Below, one piece after another: positions 5,248-12,109 of a DNA stretch of 12,109 nt (position 1 is its first letter; each line of letters begins with the position of its first letter). The translations under genes and the position numbers were made by a program. Source of the DNA: JAVBTT01 sp031556035 (lineage in GTDB: Bacteria; Bacillota; Clostridia; Oscillospirales; UBA929); assembly GCA_031556035.1 (NCBI GenBank), contig JAVBTT010000039.1:1-12109 (forward strand), in the 5' to 3' direction. The notes below the pieces were generated by a model. That model saw only the letters and a program-made list of their open reading frames with translations, did no database searches and was not told the origin of the DNA.

Positions 5248-5598
5248 TCAATGGGTATCCAGGTAATTCTGTATTTTTGTGCATACGCCTGGAAATAAAA
5301 AATCAATTTCAGTGTTTTTAAATCTTAACACATGCAACCCCAAGCTTTCGAGAAAGTTGGTGCGGAGTCGGTCGTATTCCAACCTTTCGGGGGTATAATG
5401 CTGATTTCCATCTATTTCAATAACCAGTTTTTTTGATGAGCAAAAAAAATCGACAATATACTCACCTATGGGTTTTTGCCTTGTAAAAGGGCAGTGATTT
5501 CTGCGCAGAAATTCATACCAAAGCTTATTTTCCTGTAGCGTGGCGTTTTTGCGAAGCTCCTGTGACCGTGCTTTAAGTTTTCGATCGTACGGCAACAA
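5248..5598 (-). CDS. DUF559 / Vsr-like endonuclease-domain protein
   Basis: Predicted 116 aa. The family has a PD-(D/E)xK-type fold related to very-short-patch-repair endonucleases. Matching features are an N-terminal LPYDRKLKARSQELRKNAT block, LWYEFLRR, RQKPIGEYIVDFF and KLVIEIDGNQHY. The likely catalytic acids are Asp50 (in IVDFF), Glu61 and Asp63 (in IEID), with a nearby Gln-His. The protein ends with GLHVLRFKNTEID and a short helix. It looks full length with no inactivating change. The start is uncertain: the TTG at 5598 follows GGGGGA by six bases; the TTG at 5595 is also possible; the TTG at 5616 lacks a ribosome site. The gene is visibly A+T-richer than its neighbours and is enclosed by inverted palindromic repeats, both signs of transfer. 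Its biological role is unknown; homing or transposition-like behaviour is inference. Confidence 0.85.
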   Translation of the reverse strand: MLPYDRKLKARSQELRKNATLQENKLWYEFLRRNHCPFTRQKPIGEYIVDFFCSSKKLVIEIDGNQHYTPERLEYDRLRTNFLESLGLHVLRFKNTEIDFLFPGVCTKIQNYLDTH

Positions 5599-5628
5599 TG
5601 CGCATCCCCCGTCCAAATTTCAGCCATA

Positions 5629-5677
5629 CCCTCTTTCGCAAAGAGGGTGCCGCCCGCAGACAGCGGGTGTTTGACCC
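5629..5677 (-). repeat. Right palindromic inverted repeat of the DUF559 unit
   Basis: Reverse-complement copy of the left repeat. It carries a perfect stem ACCCTCTTT-CGC-AAAGAGGGT (5628-5648), CCCGC-AGACA-GCGGG (5653-5667) and GGGT...ACCC (5665-5677). It ends 24 bases before the purL -35 box. Confidence 0.8.
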
Positions 5678-5700
5678 GGCTGGCTCCGCTCTTCGTTACA

Positions 5701-5728
5701 TTGACTTTGCGCCCAAATACTATATAAT
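5701..5728 (+). promoter_or_regulatory. Promoter of purL
   Basis: TTGACT (5701-5706), 16-nt spacer, perfect TATAAT (5723-5728). Transcription would begin near 5735, leaving a leader of only about 27 nt. This rules out a purine riboswitch and places the ATG at 5732 before the transcript start. Confidence 0.8.
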
Positions 5729-5761
5729 GTAATGGCAAAAAGCGCAAGGGGGTTAATTCTT

Positions 5762-8700
5762 TTGGAAACTAAAGTTTTCCGTTTTTTTACTGAGAAAAAG
5801 CCGGGTTTTGACGTGGAGGCGCGGGCTCTTAAAGAGGATCTGACCGGCTTTCTGGGAATAGCCTGCGAGGAGCTGCGCCTGTTCAACCGATACGATATAC
5901 AGGGGGTCTCGGAGGCTCACAAAAGGGCCGTGGCTGACACGGTGCTCAGCGAGCCCATGAGCGATAACTGCTTTGAGGATGAGCTCCCCGCCCTTCCGGA
6001 AGGTGCGCGTATACTGTGCATAGAGCCGCTGCCCGGTCAGTTCGACCTGAGGGCCAGCTCCTGCGAGCAGTGCGTGCAGTTTTTGCTGGGCGGCAGCAGG
6101 CCGGTCGTCAGAGCTGCGCGGATAATCGCGATGACAGGCGCGGACGCCGCCGCGTTTGAGAGCGCGAAGGCCTACCTGATAAACCCGGTGGAGAGCTGCG
6201 AGGGCTCAATGGACAAGCCCTTGACGCTTGCGCGGGATTTTGCGGTCCCGGATGATATAAGCTCGCTGGACGGCTTCACCGGGCTTGACCCCGCGGGCCT
6301 GTCCGGCTTGATGAAGGGGCTTGGGCTCGCGATGGACATCCCTGACCTGGAGTGCCTTCAGGAGTATTTCAAGGGCGAGGGCCGCCAGCCGACCCTTACC
6401 GAGCTCCGGGTTGTCGACACCTACTGGTCCGACCACTGCCGGCACACCACATTTCAAACGATCATAAACGACGCGGATATACGCGACAGGCGGGCCAGAA
6501 AAGCCTGGGACCGCTTTGTCGCCGTCAACAGCGGCAGGCCCGCCACCCTGATGAACCTGGCCACCGCCGCGATGCGGCATCTGAGGGACACGGGGCGGCT
6601 GCCCGCGCTGGACGTCTCCGACGAGAACAACGCCTGCACCGTGCGCGTGAAGGCCGACATCGCGGGCAGGGACGAGGACTGGCTGCTCTTCTTCAAAAAC
6701 GAGACGCACAACCATCCGACCGAGATCGAGCCCTTCGGCGGCGCGGCCACCTGCATAGGCGGGGCGATACGCGACCCGCTGTCCGGCAGGGCGTACGTCT
6801 ATCAGGCCATGCGGGTTACCGGAGCGGGCGACCCCCGCCGCCCCCTGGAGGACACCCTGCCCGGCAAGCTCCCCCAGCGCAAGCTGACCACAGCCGCCGC
6901 CGCCGGATACAGCTCCTATGGAAACCAGATCGGCCTTGCCACCGGCTTTGTCAAGGAGATCTACCACGAGGGCTATGTGGCCAAGCGCATGGAGGTCGGC
7001 GCGGTCGTTGGCGCGGCCCGGGCTGAGCACGTGCGCCGCGAGGTTCCAGCCCCGGGCGACGCCATCATACTTTTGGGCGGGCACACCGGACGCGACGGAA
7101 TAGGCGGCGCGACCGGCTCGTCCAAGACGCACGACGAGACCTCTGTCGCCGAGTGCGCGGCGGAGGTGCAAAAGGGCAACGCCCCCGAGGAGCGCAAGCT
7201 CCAGCGCCTTTTCCGCAAGCGCGAGGTCTCGAGACTTATCAAGCGCTGCAACGATTTCGGGGCTGGCGGCGTCGCCGTCGCAGTCGGCGAGCTCGCTCCG
7301 GGGCTTGTCATAGACCTTGACAAGGTTCCGAAAAAATACAACGGCCTTGACGGCACCGAAATCGCCATTTCCGAGTCGCAGGAGCGCATGGCCGTCGTTG
7401 TCGCGCCGGGCGACGCCGATTCCTTCATGCGCGAAGCCGCGCTTGAGGATCTTGAGGCGACGGTCATCGCCGTGGTGACCGCCGACGAGCGCCTTGTCAT
7501 GACGTGGCGGGGCCGCACTGTGGTAAGCATTGACAGAGCGTTTTTGGACAGCGCCGGAGCGGAAAAGCACACGTCGGTATCAATCAATAAGCCTCAAAAA
7601 ACGCTCTCCCGCCCGTGGGACAACAAGAACCTGACCGTGTCGGAGCGGCTGCTGCTCCTGGCCTCCGACCTCAATTTCTGCTCTCAGCGCGGGCTGACCG
7701 AGCGCTTTGACGGCTCGATCGGCGCCGGGAGCGTGCTCATGCAGCACGGCGGCCCGAATCGGCAGTCCCCCGCGCAGGTCATGGCGGCGCTCATTCCGGC
7801 GCGCGGCGGCAAAACCGCAAGCCTCATGAGCTATGCCTTCGACCCGTATATAAGCGAGGCCGACCAGTTCGGCGGCGCCGTGAACGCTGTCGTCACAAGT
7901 CTCTCGAAGCTTGTCGCGGCGGGCTGCTCCGTGTCCGACGCCTATCTCACGCTTCAGGAGTACTTCCCCCGCCCCGGCACCGACCCTGTGCGCTGGGGCC
8001 GGCCGGCCGCCGCCGTGCTGGGCGCCTTCCGCGCTCAGATCGGCCTGGGCGTCGCCGCCATAGGCGGCAAGGACTCAATGTCGGGGAGCTTTGAGTCGCT
8101 CGATGTCCCGCCCACGCTTATAAGCTTCGCCGTTGCCACCGAGCCCGCCGGGCAGGTGCTCTCGCCCGACCTAAAAGACGCCGGGCATACGCTCTGCCTG
8201 TTTGAAGCGCCTGTCGGCGCAGACGGAATGCCCGACTACGCCGGGCTGCGCTCAATGTGGGAGGGGTTTTACGCGCACGTCCGGCAGGGGCGGGTGCTTT
8301 CGGCGTACGCCGCCGAGACGGGCGGGGCGCCCGGCGCGCTGGCGCATATGTCGCTCTCGGGCATCGGCGCCTGCGTTGACCCGAAATACTATAGCGATTC
8401 GCTGTGGAATGTCCCGTGGGGCAGCATAATCGCCGAGAGCGTCTCCCCGCTTGACGGCGCCCGAGTGATCGGCTGTACCCAGTCCGCGCCCGAGCTGCGC
8501 CTCGGCAGCGACTTTATCCCGCTCGCGAGCCTTGAGGCGGCGTGGTCGGGCCCGCTCGAGGGCGTGTTTCCCACCTCGGCCAATGCCGGTCGCGCAGACG
8601 GTCCGGCTCTTGCGCACACAGTCCGCGCTCTGCCCTCGGCGCACAAGCTCTCCGCCCGCCCCCGCGCGGTGATTCCCGTCTTCCCCGGCACAAACTGCGA

Positions 8701-9454
8701 GCTCGACACCGCCGCCGCGCTTGAGCGGGCGGGCGCCGAGCCCGAAATTGTGCTCGTTCGCAACTCTAAGCCCGAATGGCTTGCGCAGTCGCTGCTTGAG
8801 CTTGAGGCGGCGTTCGAGCGGGCGCAAATGATTGTCATCCCCGGCGGCTTTTCGGGCGGGGACGAGCCGGACGGCTCGGGAAAGTTCATTGTCTCGCTCT
8901 TCAAAAACCCCCGCCTGACCGACGCCGTGCGCGACCTGCTCCACCGCAGGGGCGGCCTGATGCTGGGCATCTGCAACGGCTTTCAGGCGCTTGTCAAGCT
9001 CGGGCTCGTCCCCTTCGGCGACATACGCGACATGGACTGCGGCTGCCCGACGCTGACGTACAACACAATCGGCCGCCATCAGGCGCTGTATGTGAACACC
9101 CGCGTGTCGTCCGTGCTGTCGCCGTGGCTCTCAAAGTGCTCGGTCGGAGACGTGCACGCCGTTCCCGTATCGCATGGCGAGGGGCGCTTTGTCTGCCCGC
9201 CCGCCCTTCTCGACCGGCTCGTCCGAAACGGGCAAATCGCGTTCCAGTACTGCGGCGCGGACGGGATTCCGTCCATGGCGACCGGGATAAATCCCAACGG
9301 CTCTGTGCTGTGCGCCGAGGGAGTCACGAGCCCCGACGGGCGCGTGCTGGGCAAAATGGCTCACTCGGAGCGTGCCGGGCGGTTTGTCGGCATGAACATT
9401 TCGGGCGAAAAGCTCCAGCCGCTGTTTGAGGGCGGCGTGGAATATTTTAAGTGA
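5762..9454 (+). CDS. purL: Phosphoribosylformylglycinamidine synthase, single-chain (synthetase plus glutaminase)
   Basis: Predicted 1230 aa. It converts FGAR to FGAM with ATP and glutamine in purine synthesis. The length and architecture fit the clade II single-chain form found in Clostridia. In order: an N-terminal domain; TYWSDHCRHTTF (His225 and His228); KNETHNHPTEIEPFGGAATC at the ATP site; a second synthetase half with DQFGGAVNAV and GGKDSMSG; and from about residue 970 a class I glutaminase domain (PVFPGTNCE, IPGGFSGGDEPDGSG). The glutaminase nucleophile is Cys1071 in GICNGFQ, with His1138 and Glu1140 in SHGEGRF. The start is a TTG at 5762, preceded by AAGGGGG with an 8-nt spacer; the ATG at 5732 lies before the predicted transcript start. 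All catalytic residues checked are present. It is divergent from the leftward operon. Confidence 0.97.
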   Translation: METKVFRFFTEKKPGFDVEARALKEDLTGFLGIACEELRLFNRYDIQGVSEAHKRAVADTVLSEPMSDNCFEDELPALPEGARILCIEPLPGQFDLRASSCEQCVQFLLGGSRPVVRAARIIAMTGADAAAFESAKAYLINPVESCEGSMDKPLTLARDFAVPDDISSLDGFTGLDPAGLSGLMKGLGLAMDIPDLECLQEYFKGEGRQPTLTELRVVDTYWSDHCRHTTFQTIINDADIRDRRARKAWDRFVAVNSGRPATLMNLATAAMRHLRDTGRLPALDVSDENNACTVRVKADIAGRDEDWLLFFKNETHNHPTEIEPFGGAATCIGGAIRDPLSGRAYVYQAMRVTGAGDPRRPLEDTLPGKLPQRKLTTAAAAGYSSYGNQIGLATGFVKEIYHEGYVAKRMEVGAVVGAARAEHVRREVPAPGDAIILLGGHTGRDGIGGATGSSKTHDETSVAECAAEVQKGNAPEERKLQRLFRKREVSRLIKRCNDFGAGGVAVAVGELAPGLVIDLDKVPKKYNGLDGTEIAISESQERMAVVVAPGDADSFMREAALEDLEATVIAVVTADERLVMTWRGRTVVSIDRAFLDSAGAEKHTSVSINKPQKTLSRPWDNKNLTVSERLLLLASDLNFCSQRGLTERFDGSIGAGSVLMQHGGPNRQSPAQVMAALIPARGGKTASLMSYAFDPYISEADQFGGAVNAVVTSLSKLVAAGCSVSDAYLTLQEYFPRPGTDPVRWGRPAAAVLGAFRAQIGLGVAAIGGKDSMSGSFESLDVPPTLISFAVATEPAGQVLSPDLKDAGHTLCLFEAPVGADGMPDYAGLRSMWEGFYAHVRQGRVLSAYAAETGGAPGALAHMSLSGIGACVDPKYYSDSLWNVPWGSIIAESVSPLDGARVIGCTQSAPELRLGSDFIPLASLEAAWSGPLEGVFPTSANAGRADGPALAHTVRALPSAHKLSARPRAVIPVFPGTNCELDTAAALERAGAEPEIVLVRNSKPEWLAQSLLELEAAFERAQMIVIPGGFSGGDEPDGSGKFIVSLFKNPRLTDAVRDLLHRRGGLMLGICNGFQALVKLGLVPFGDIRDMDCGCPTLTYNTIGRHQALYVNTRVSSVLSPWLSKCSVGDVHAVPVSHGEGRFVCPPALLDRLVRNGQIAFQYCGADGIPSMATGINPNGSVLCAEGVTSPDGRVLGKMAHSERAGRFVGMNISGEKLQPLFEGGVEYFK

Positions 9455-9678
9455 GAGTTCATGCAACCATTGGAATCAGAGCATTCCAACCGCAGGTTGA
9501 GCTGTCTCACAACTGTCGGTTGCGTCGTTCAAAGAACGCTCTGTTGCGCGGTAGAGCGACGGCTTCCGCAGTTCTGGCAAATCGCCGCGCGATAAAAAAG
9601 ATTTTGAAAAAATACCGAGGGCTGACGATAGTCGACGTCAAATCGTCGGACGGAGAGAGCGTATACATCAGGCTGTAG
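9451..9678 (+). CDS. Small hypothetical protein (doubtful)
   Basis: A 75-aa reading frame from a GTG overlapping the purL stop (GTGA). The N-terminal half is Arg-rich. The C-terminal half (RRAIKKILKKYRGLTIVDVK...ESVYIRL) looks more protein-like, with a basic helix followed by strand-like segments. I recognise no family. Third codon positions are much less G+C-rich than in purL or the next gene, and the upstream ribosome site is weak. Most of its first half coincides with a dense set of inverted repeats (9463-9561), so this may be structured RNA or a decayed insertion instead. It ends 13 bases before the next gene's ATG, consistent with an operon layout. Confidence 0.3.
   Translation: MRVHATIGIRAFQPQVELSHNCRLRRSKNALLRGRATASAVLANRRAIKKILKKYRGLTIVDVKSSDGESVYIRL
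9463..9561 (+). other. Chain of hairpins forming two possible three-way junctions
   Basis: GCAACC (9463-9468) pairs with GGTTGC (9518-9523). It encloses TTGGAAT/ATTCCAA (9470-9489) and CAGgTTG/CAACTG (9493-9515). Directly after, CGTC (9523-9526) pairs with GACG (9558-9561) around GTTC-AAA-GAAC and GCTCT/AGAGC, with no unpaired bases between helices. A further GACGAT/ATCGTC pair lies at 9624-9647. No T-run follows. It could be a folded RNA element in the purL-downstream transcript or a remnant of a mobile element. I recognise no known riboswitch class. Confidence 0.4.
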
Positions 9679-9691
9679 GGGGAATCCGCAT

Positions 9692-11722
9692 ATGTGGGAG
9701 CAGTACTCGCACATTGTACCGCACATCGAGGTCGGCGCGGGCGTCATTGAGGGCGTCGCGCCGTGGCTCGTCCGAAACGGGTATAAAACCCCGCTTGTCG
9801 TCAGCGACCCGAACACCCGCCGCGCCGCCGGCGAGCGCCTGCTCGGGCTGCTGACTCAGGCGGGGTGCTCCCCCGCCGAGTGCCTGTTCCCGCAGGACGA
9901 GCCGCTGCCCGACGAGGAGGGCATAGGGCGGCTGACCGCCTCCGCCGGGCCGGACATCGACATAATCGTCGGCGTTGGGTCGGGCACAATCAACGATCTT
10001 TGCAAATACGTCGGCTTCCGCACCGGAAAGCCGTGCATCATAGTCGGCACCGCGTCGTCGATGGACGGCTACGCCGCGGTCGGAGCAGCCATGCTGATTG
10101 GCGGCGTAAAAGTCACCCCGCCCACGCAGTGTCCGAGTGCGATATTCTGCGACACCGACGTGCTCCGCACCGCGCCTATGCCCATGATGGCGTCGGGACT
10201 CGGCGACATGCTGGGGAAATGGAACGCGCTGGCCGACTGGAAGCTCTCGCACATCCTGACCGGCGAGCCCTACCCCGCCGAAATAGTTTCGCTCATGGAG
10301 GGCGCGCTGAAAAAAATTACGGACGGCGCGGCGCGTATAACCTCACGCGACCCGGACGTCATCGCCTCAATCACCGAGGGGCTGATTCTCAGCGGCATCG
10401 CGATGAGCCTGTACGGCGACAGCCGCCCGGCGTCGGGCACCGAGCACCACCTCGCGCACTACTGGGAAATGCGCTACTGCGCCGAAAATAAACCGCCTGT
10501 GCCGCACGGCGCAAAAGTCGGCGTTGCCACCGTCGCCGCGCTGAAAATGTGGAAAATGCTGACGTCTGTAAAGCCCGAGCGATTTTCGGCTCCTCCGGCA
10601 AAAGATACCATGGCCGGAAAAATCCGGGCGGCGTACGGCGGCGCGGCCGAGGCTCTTCTCAAAACCGAGAACCCCAACATTCCCATCGATAAAATCACGG
10701 CTCACTGGGACGAGATACTCGAAATCGCGCGCTCGCTGCCCGAGCCGGAGGAGATCGCCCGGATGCTCGCCTGGACGGGCGGCCCTGTCCGCCCGGCGCA
10801 AATAGCCCTCGACGATGAGACGCTGGCTGACAGCGTGCTGCTCGCCCGCGAGCGAAAAAAGACCTACACGCTGCTCCAGCTCTTGGGCGACCTCGGGCGT
10901 CTGGAGGATTTTGCGTCGCGCTTGCGGGACTCATACCGCTCCGGTGCGCTGGACGGCGTAAAATGCTTCGTCCTCGACATGGACGGAACCATTTACCTCG
11001 GCGACAGCCTGTTTCCATATACGCGGGACTTTCTTGACGCTGTGAAAAACGCGGGCCGGGAATTTGTCTTTTTTACGAACAACTCGTCCCAAAACCGGGC
11101 GCACTACCTGAAAAAGCTCGCCGCCATGGGAATCGACGTCCCGCCCGAGAAAATGCTGATGTCAACCCATGTGCTGCTGCGCCACCTCGAAGCCGCCGCG
11201 CCGGGAAAGCGTGTTTTCGTCGCCGGAACGCCCGCGCTGAAGGAGGATTTTTCGGCTGCCGGGTACGCCTTGACGGGCGGCGCCGACGCCGATTTCGCCG
11301 TGCTCGGCTTTGACCGCACGCTGACGTATGAGACGCTCACCGTTTTGTGCGACTGCGCACGGGCGGGGCTACCCGTCTTCGGAGTCAACACCGACTACAA
11401 CTGCCCGGTCGAGGGCGGCTTCATACCCGACTGCGGGGCGATTGCCGCCGCGCTGACCGCCGCGACCGGCGCCAGGCCCGAGTTTTTCGGCAAGCCCTCC
11501 CGCCGCGCGCTTGAGTATATCTGCCAAAAAACCGGATACGCCGAGGGCGAGCTCTGCTTTGTCGGGGACAGGCTGTACACCGACATTGCGATTACGCGCG
11601 GCACGTCCGCCCGCTCTGTGCTTGTGCTCTCGGGCGAGAGCGGGCGCGGGGATCTGCGCGGGCTGCCCTACACGCCCGACATTGTTGTTGAGAATATCGG
11701 CGAGCTTGCGGCGCTTTTATAA
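9692..11722 (+). CDS. Fused glycerol-1-phosphate dehydrogenase / HAD-IIA phosphatase
   Basis: Predicted 676 aa in two modules. Residues 1 to about 415 match the AraM/EgsA sn-glycerol-1-phosphate dehydrogenase family (DHAP reduced to G1P with a pyridine nucleotide and a divalent metal). They show the nucleotide loop GVGSGTIND (94-102), TASSMDGYAA (120-129), and metal ligands likely Asp172 (SGLGDMLGKW), His253 (GTEHHLAHYWE) and His272 (VPHGAKVG). Residues about 422-676 are a NagD-like HAD-IIA phosphatase: DMDGTIYLG (Asp429, Asp431), FFTNNSS (Thr462), FGKPS (Lys601) and VGDRLYTDI (Asp626, Asp631). All catalytic positions are kept in both halves. The ATG at 9692 follows GGGGGA with an 8-nt spacer. 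It is probably read with purL or from a weak internal promoter, and is closed by the terminator at 11749. The natural product of the pair of activities is unknown; sequential action on DHAP and G1P is inference. Confidence 0.9.
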   Translation: MWEQYSHIVPHIEVGAGVIEGVAPWLVRNGYKTPLVVSDPNTRRAAGERLLGLLTQAGCSPAECLFPQDEPLPDEEGIGRLTASAGPDIDIIVGVGSGTINDLCKYVGFRTGKPCIIVGTASSMDGYAAVGAAMLIGGVKVTPPTQCPSAIFCDTDVLRTAPMPMMASGLGDMLGKWNALADWKLSHILTGEPYPAEIVSLMEGALKKITDGAARITSRDPDVIASITEGLILSGIAMSLYGDSRPASGTEHHLAHYWEMRYCAENKPPVPHGAKVGVATVAALKMWKMLTSVKPERFSAPPAKDTMAGKIRAAYGGAAEALLKTENPNIPIDKITAHWDEILEIARSLPEPEEIARMLAWTGGPVRPAQIALDDETLADSVLLARERKKTYTLLQLLGDLGRLEDFASRLRDSYRSGALDGVKCFVLDMDGTIYLGDSLFPYTRDFLDAVKNAGREFVFFTNNSSQNRAHYLKKLAAMGIDVPPEKMLMSTHVLLRHLEAAAPGKRVFVAGTPALKEDFSAAGYALTGGADADFAVLGFDRTLTYETLTVLCDCARAGLPVFGVNTDYNCPVEGGFIPDCGAIAAALTAATGARPEFFGKPSRRALEYICQKTGYAEGELCFVGDRLYTDIAITRGTSARSVLVLSGESGRGDLRGLPYTPDIVVENIGELAALL

Positions 11723-11748
11723 ACTATTAAAGCGGTTTGTAAAACATA

Positions 11749-11788
11749 AAAATGACGCCCTCTCCGTTTTTCGGATGGGCGTCATTTT
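11749..11788. terminator. Strong two-way intrinsic terminator
   Basis: AAAATGACGCCC (11749-11760) pairs with GGGCGTCATTTT (11777-11788), with an inner TCCG-TTTTT-CGGA helix. The A-run and T-run on either side let it serve both the rightward dehydrogenase-phosphatase gene and the leftward gene ending at 11792. Confidence 0.92.
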
Positions 11789-11791
11789 GTG

Positions 11792-12109
11792 TTATTCGGT
11801 ATCCTGGGGCGGCGGCGTCACCGGGTCGATGCGGTCGGGAGGAGGGGAGACGGGCTCGTAGACCGGATCGGGTGTCGGATCAGTCTGCTCGGGGTCTGTT
11901 TCCGGATCGGGAGGCAGCTCACCGCCGGTGGGGGTTCCGGGGCCGATTTCGACCTGTTCGTTGATAGCGCCGTAATAGCTCCTCGCCTCAGGGGTGCGGG
12001 ATATAAGCGTGCCGTCGGCCGCCTTGATAACCCGGTAGGTCTGGACGAGATACCCGTGATGACCCTCGGCAAGAATCCTGTGCTCACCCGGCGCAAGGCT
12101 CGGGTTTTC
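11792..12109 (-). CDS. VanW-like / G5-type surface protein, C-terminal part (runs off the window)
   Basis: An open frame of 105 codons enters from the right edge and stops with TAA at 11794-11792; no start is present because the gene continues outside. The first 60 residues (APGEHRILAEGHHGYLVQTY, then RVIKAADGTLISR...YYGAINEQVEIGPGTP) match the C-terminal module of VanW-type proteins, in which a G5-like strand pair ends in a V-x-V/I-G-x-G signature. The last 45 residues are a low-complexity tail rich in Pro, Asp and Glu with Asp-Pro repeats (DPETDPEQTDPTPDP), typical of an extracellular spacer. Members are normally secreted or membrane-anchored and linked to the cell envelope; the precise role is unknown. 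The stop lies 3 bases beyond the shared terminator hairpin. Confidence 0.65.
   Translation of the reverse strand, partial: ENPSLAPGEHRILAEGHHGYLVQTYRVIKAADGTLISRTPEARSYYGAINEQVEIGPGTPTGGELPPDPETDPEQTDPTPDPVYEPVSPPPDRIDPVTPPPQDTE

Noticed and set aside
5720..5748. Leftward promoter (TATAGT) overlapping the purL promoter
   Set aside because: The -10 is fair but the -35 matches only TTG; too weak to list as a feature, although it might be the ancestral AEC promoter.
5729..5761. Purine riboswitch before purL
   Set aside because: The predicted leader is only about 27 nt, too short for an aptamer.
6206..7570. Long minus-strand open frame (454 codons) opposite purL
   Set aside because: It lies wholly antisense to a clearly recognised purL. 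Its Gly/Ala/Arg/Val-rich, motif-free translation is what G+C-rich coding DNA gives on the opposite strand.
8252..9079. Minus-strand frame opposite the purL glutaminase region
   Set aside because: Antisense shadow; no family resemblance and no ribosome site.
9604..9632. Internal promoter TTGAAA-17-GATAGT before the dehydrogenase gene
   Set aside because: The -10 matches consensus at only four positions and overlaps a stem; not strong enough.
9865..10491. Plus-strand 208-codon frame inside the dehydrogenase module
   Set aside because: Out-of-frame shadow, Arg/His-rich, inside a gene with complete catalytic motifs.
11818..12096. Minus-strand 92-codon frame at the right end
   Set aside because: It is the wrong frame of the VanW-like gene. 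The frame ending at 11792 has the recognisable domain and a normal Pro/Asp tail.

Overview
The window looks like a chromosomal segment of a G+C-rich member of the Clostridia (Oscillospiraceae-like is my best guess). The evidence is a clade II (single-chain, glutaminase-fused) PurL, a clostridial PyrE ending in CPLC...KPGSR, an ECF-type S component, TTG starts behind strong Shine-Dalgarno sequences, a VanW-like surface protein and a DUF559 gene of a type common in this class. Most of the DNA is clearly G+C-rich. Positions 1 to about 1500, the DUF559 unit (about 5240-5625) and the gap after purL are visibly A+T-richer.

Layout, left to right. (1) 1-770 is accessory in character. It holds the 5' end of a leftward Crp/Fnr-type regulator with its own promoter, a two-way terminator, five iteron-like copies of GCGAAAARGT, and a cluster of hairpins resembling a plasmid or ICE replication or transfer origin. 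(2) 715-1080 is a leftward tRNA-Ser(GGA) with terminator, a long structured leader and a near-consensus promoter. (3) 1081-1556 has no convincing gene. (4) 1557-5156 is a leftward gene run: AEC-family transporter, ECF S component, orotate phosphoribosyltransferase, RadC, then an M15-like cell-wall hydrolase with a peptidoglycan-binding domain. The first four are tightly packed (8-nt overlap, 32-nt gap, 4-nt overlap) and probably form an operon. (5) 5183-5677 is a DUF559 endonuclease-like gene bracketed by near-identical palindromic inverted repeats, sitting between the leftward operon and its likely original upstream region. (6) 5701-11788 runs rightward: purL from its own promoter, a short doubtful ORF overlying a highly structured stretch, a fused glycerol-1-phosphate dehydrogenase/HAD-IIA phosphatase, and a strong two-way terminator. 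(7) 11792-12109 is the C-terminal end of a leftward VanW-like protein, which shares that terminator.

Biologically, the core genes are housekeeping (purine and pyrimidine synthesis, transport, cell wall). The points most worth a second look are the DUF559/inverted-repeat unit, the iteron and hairpin region beside the tRNA, the G1PDH-HAD fusion, and the chain of helices between purL and that fusion. All family assignments come from reading motifs; no database search was run.
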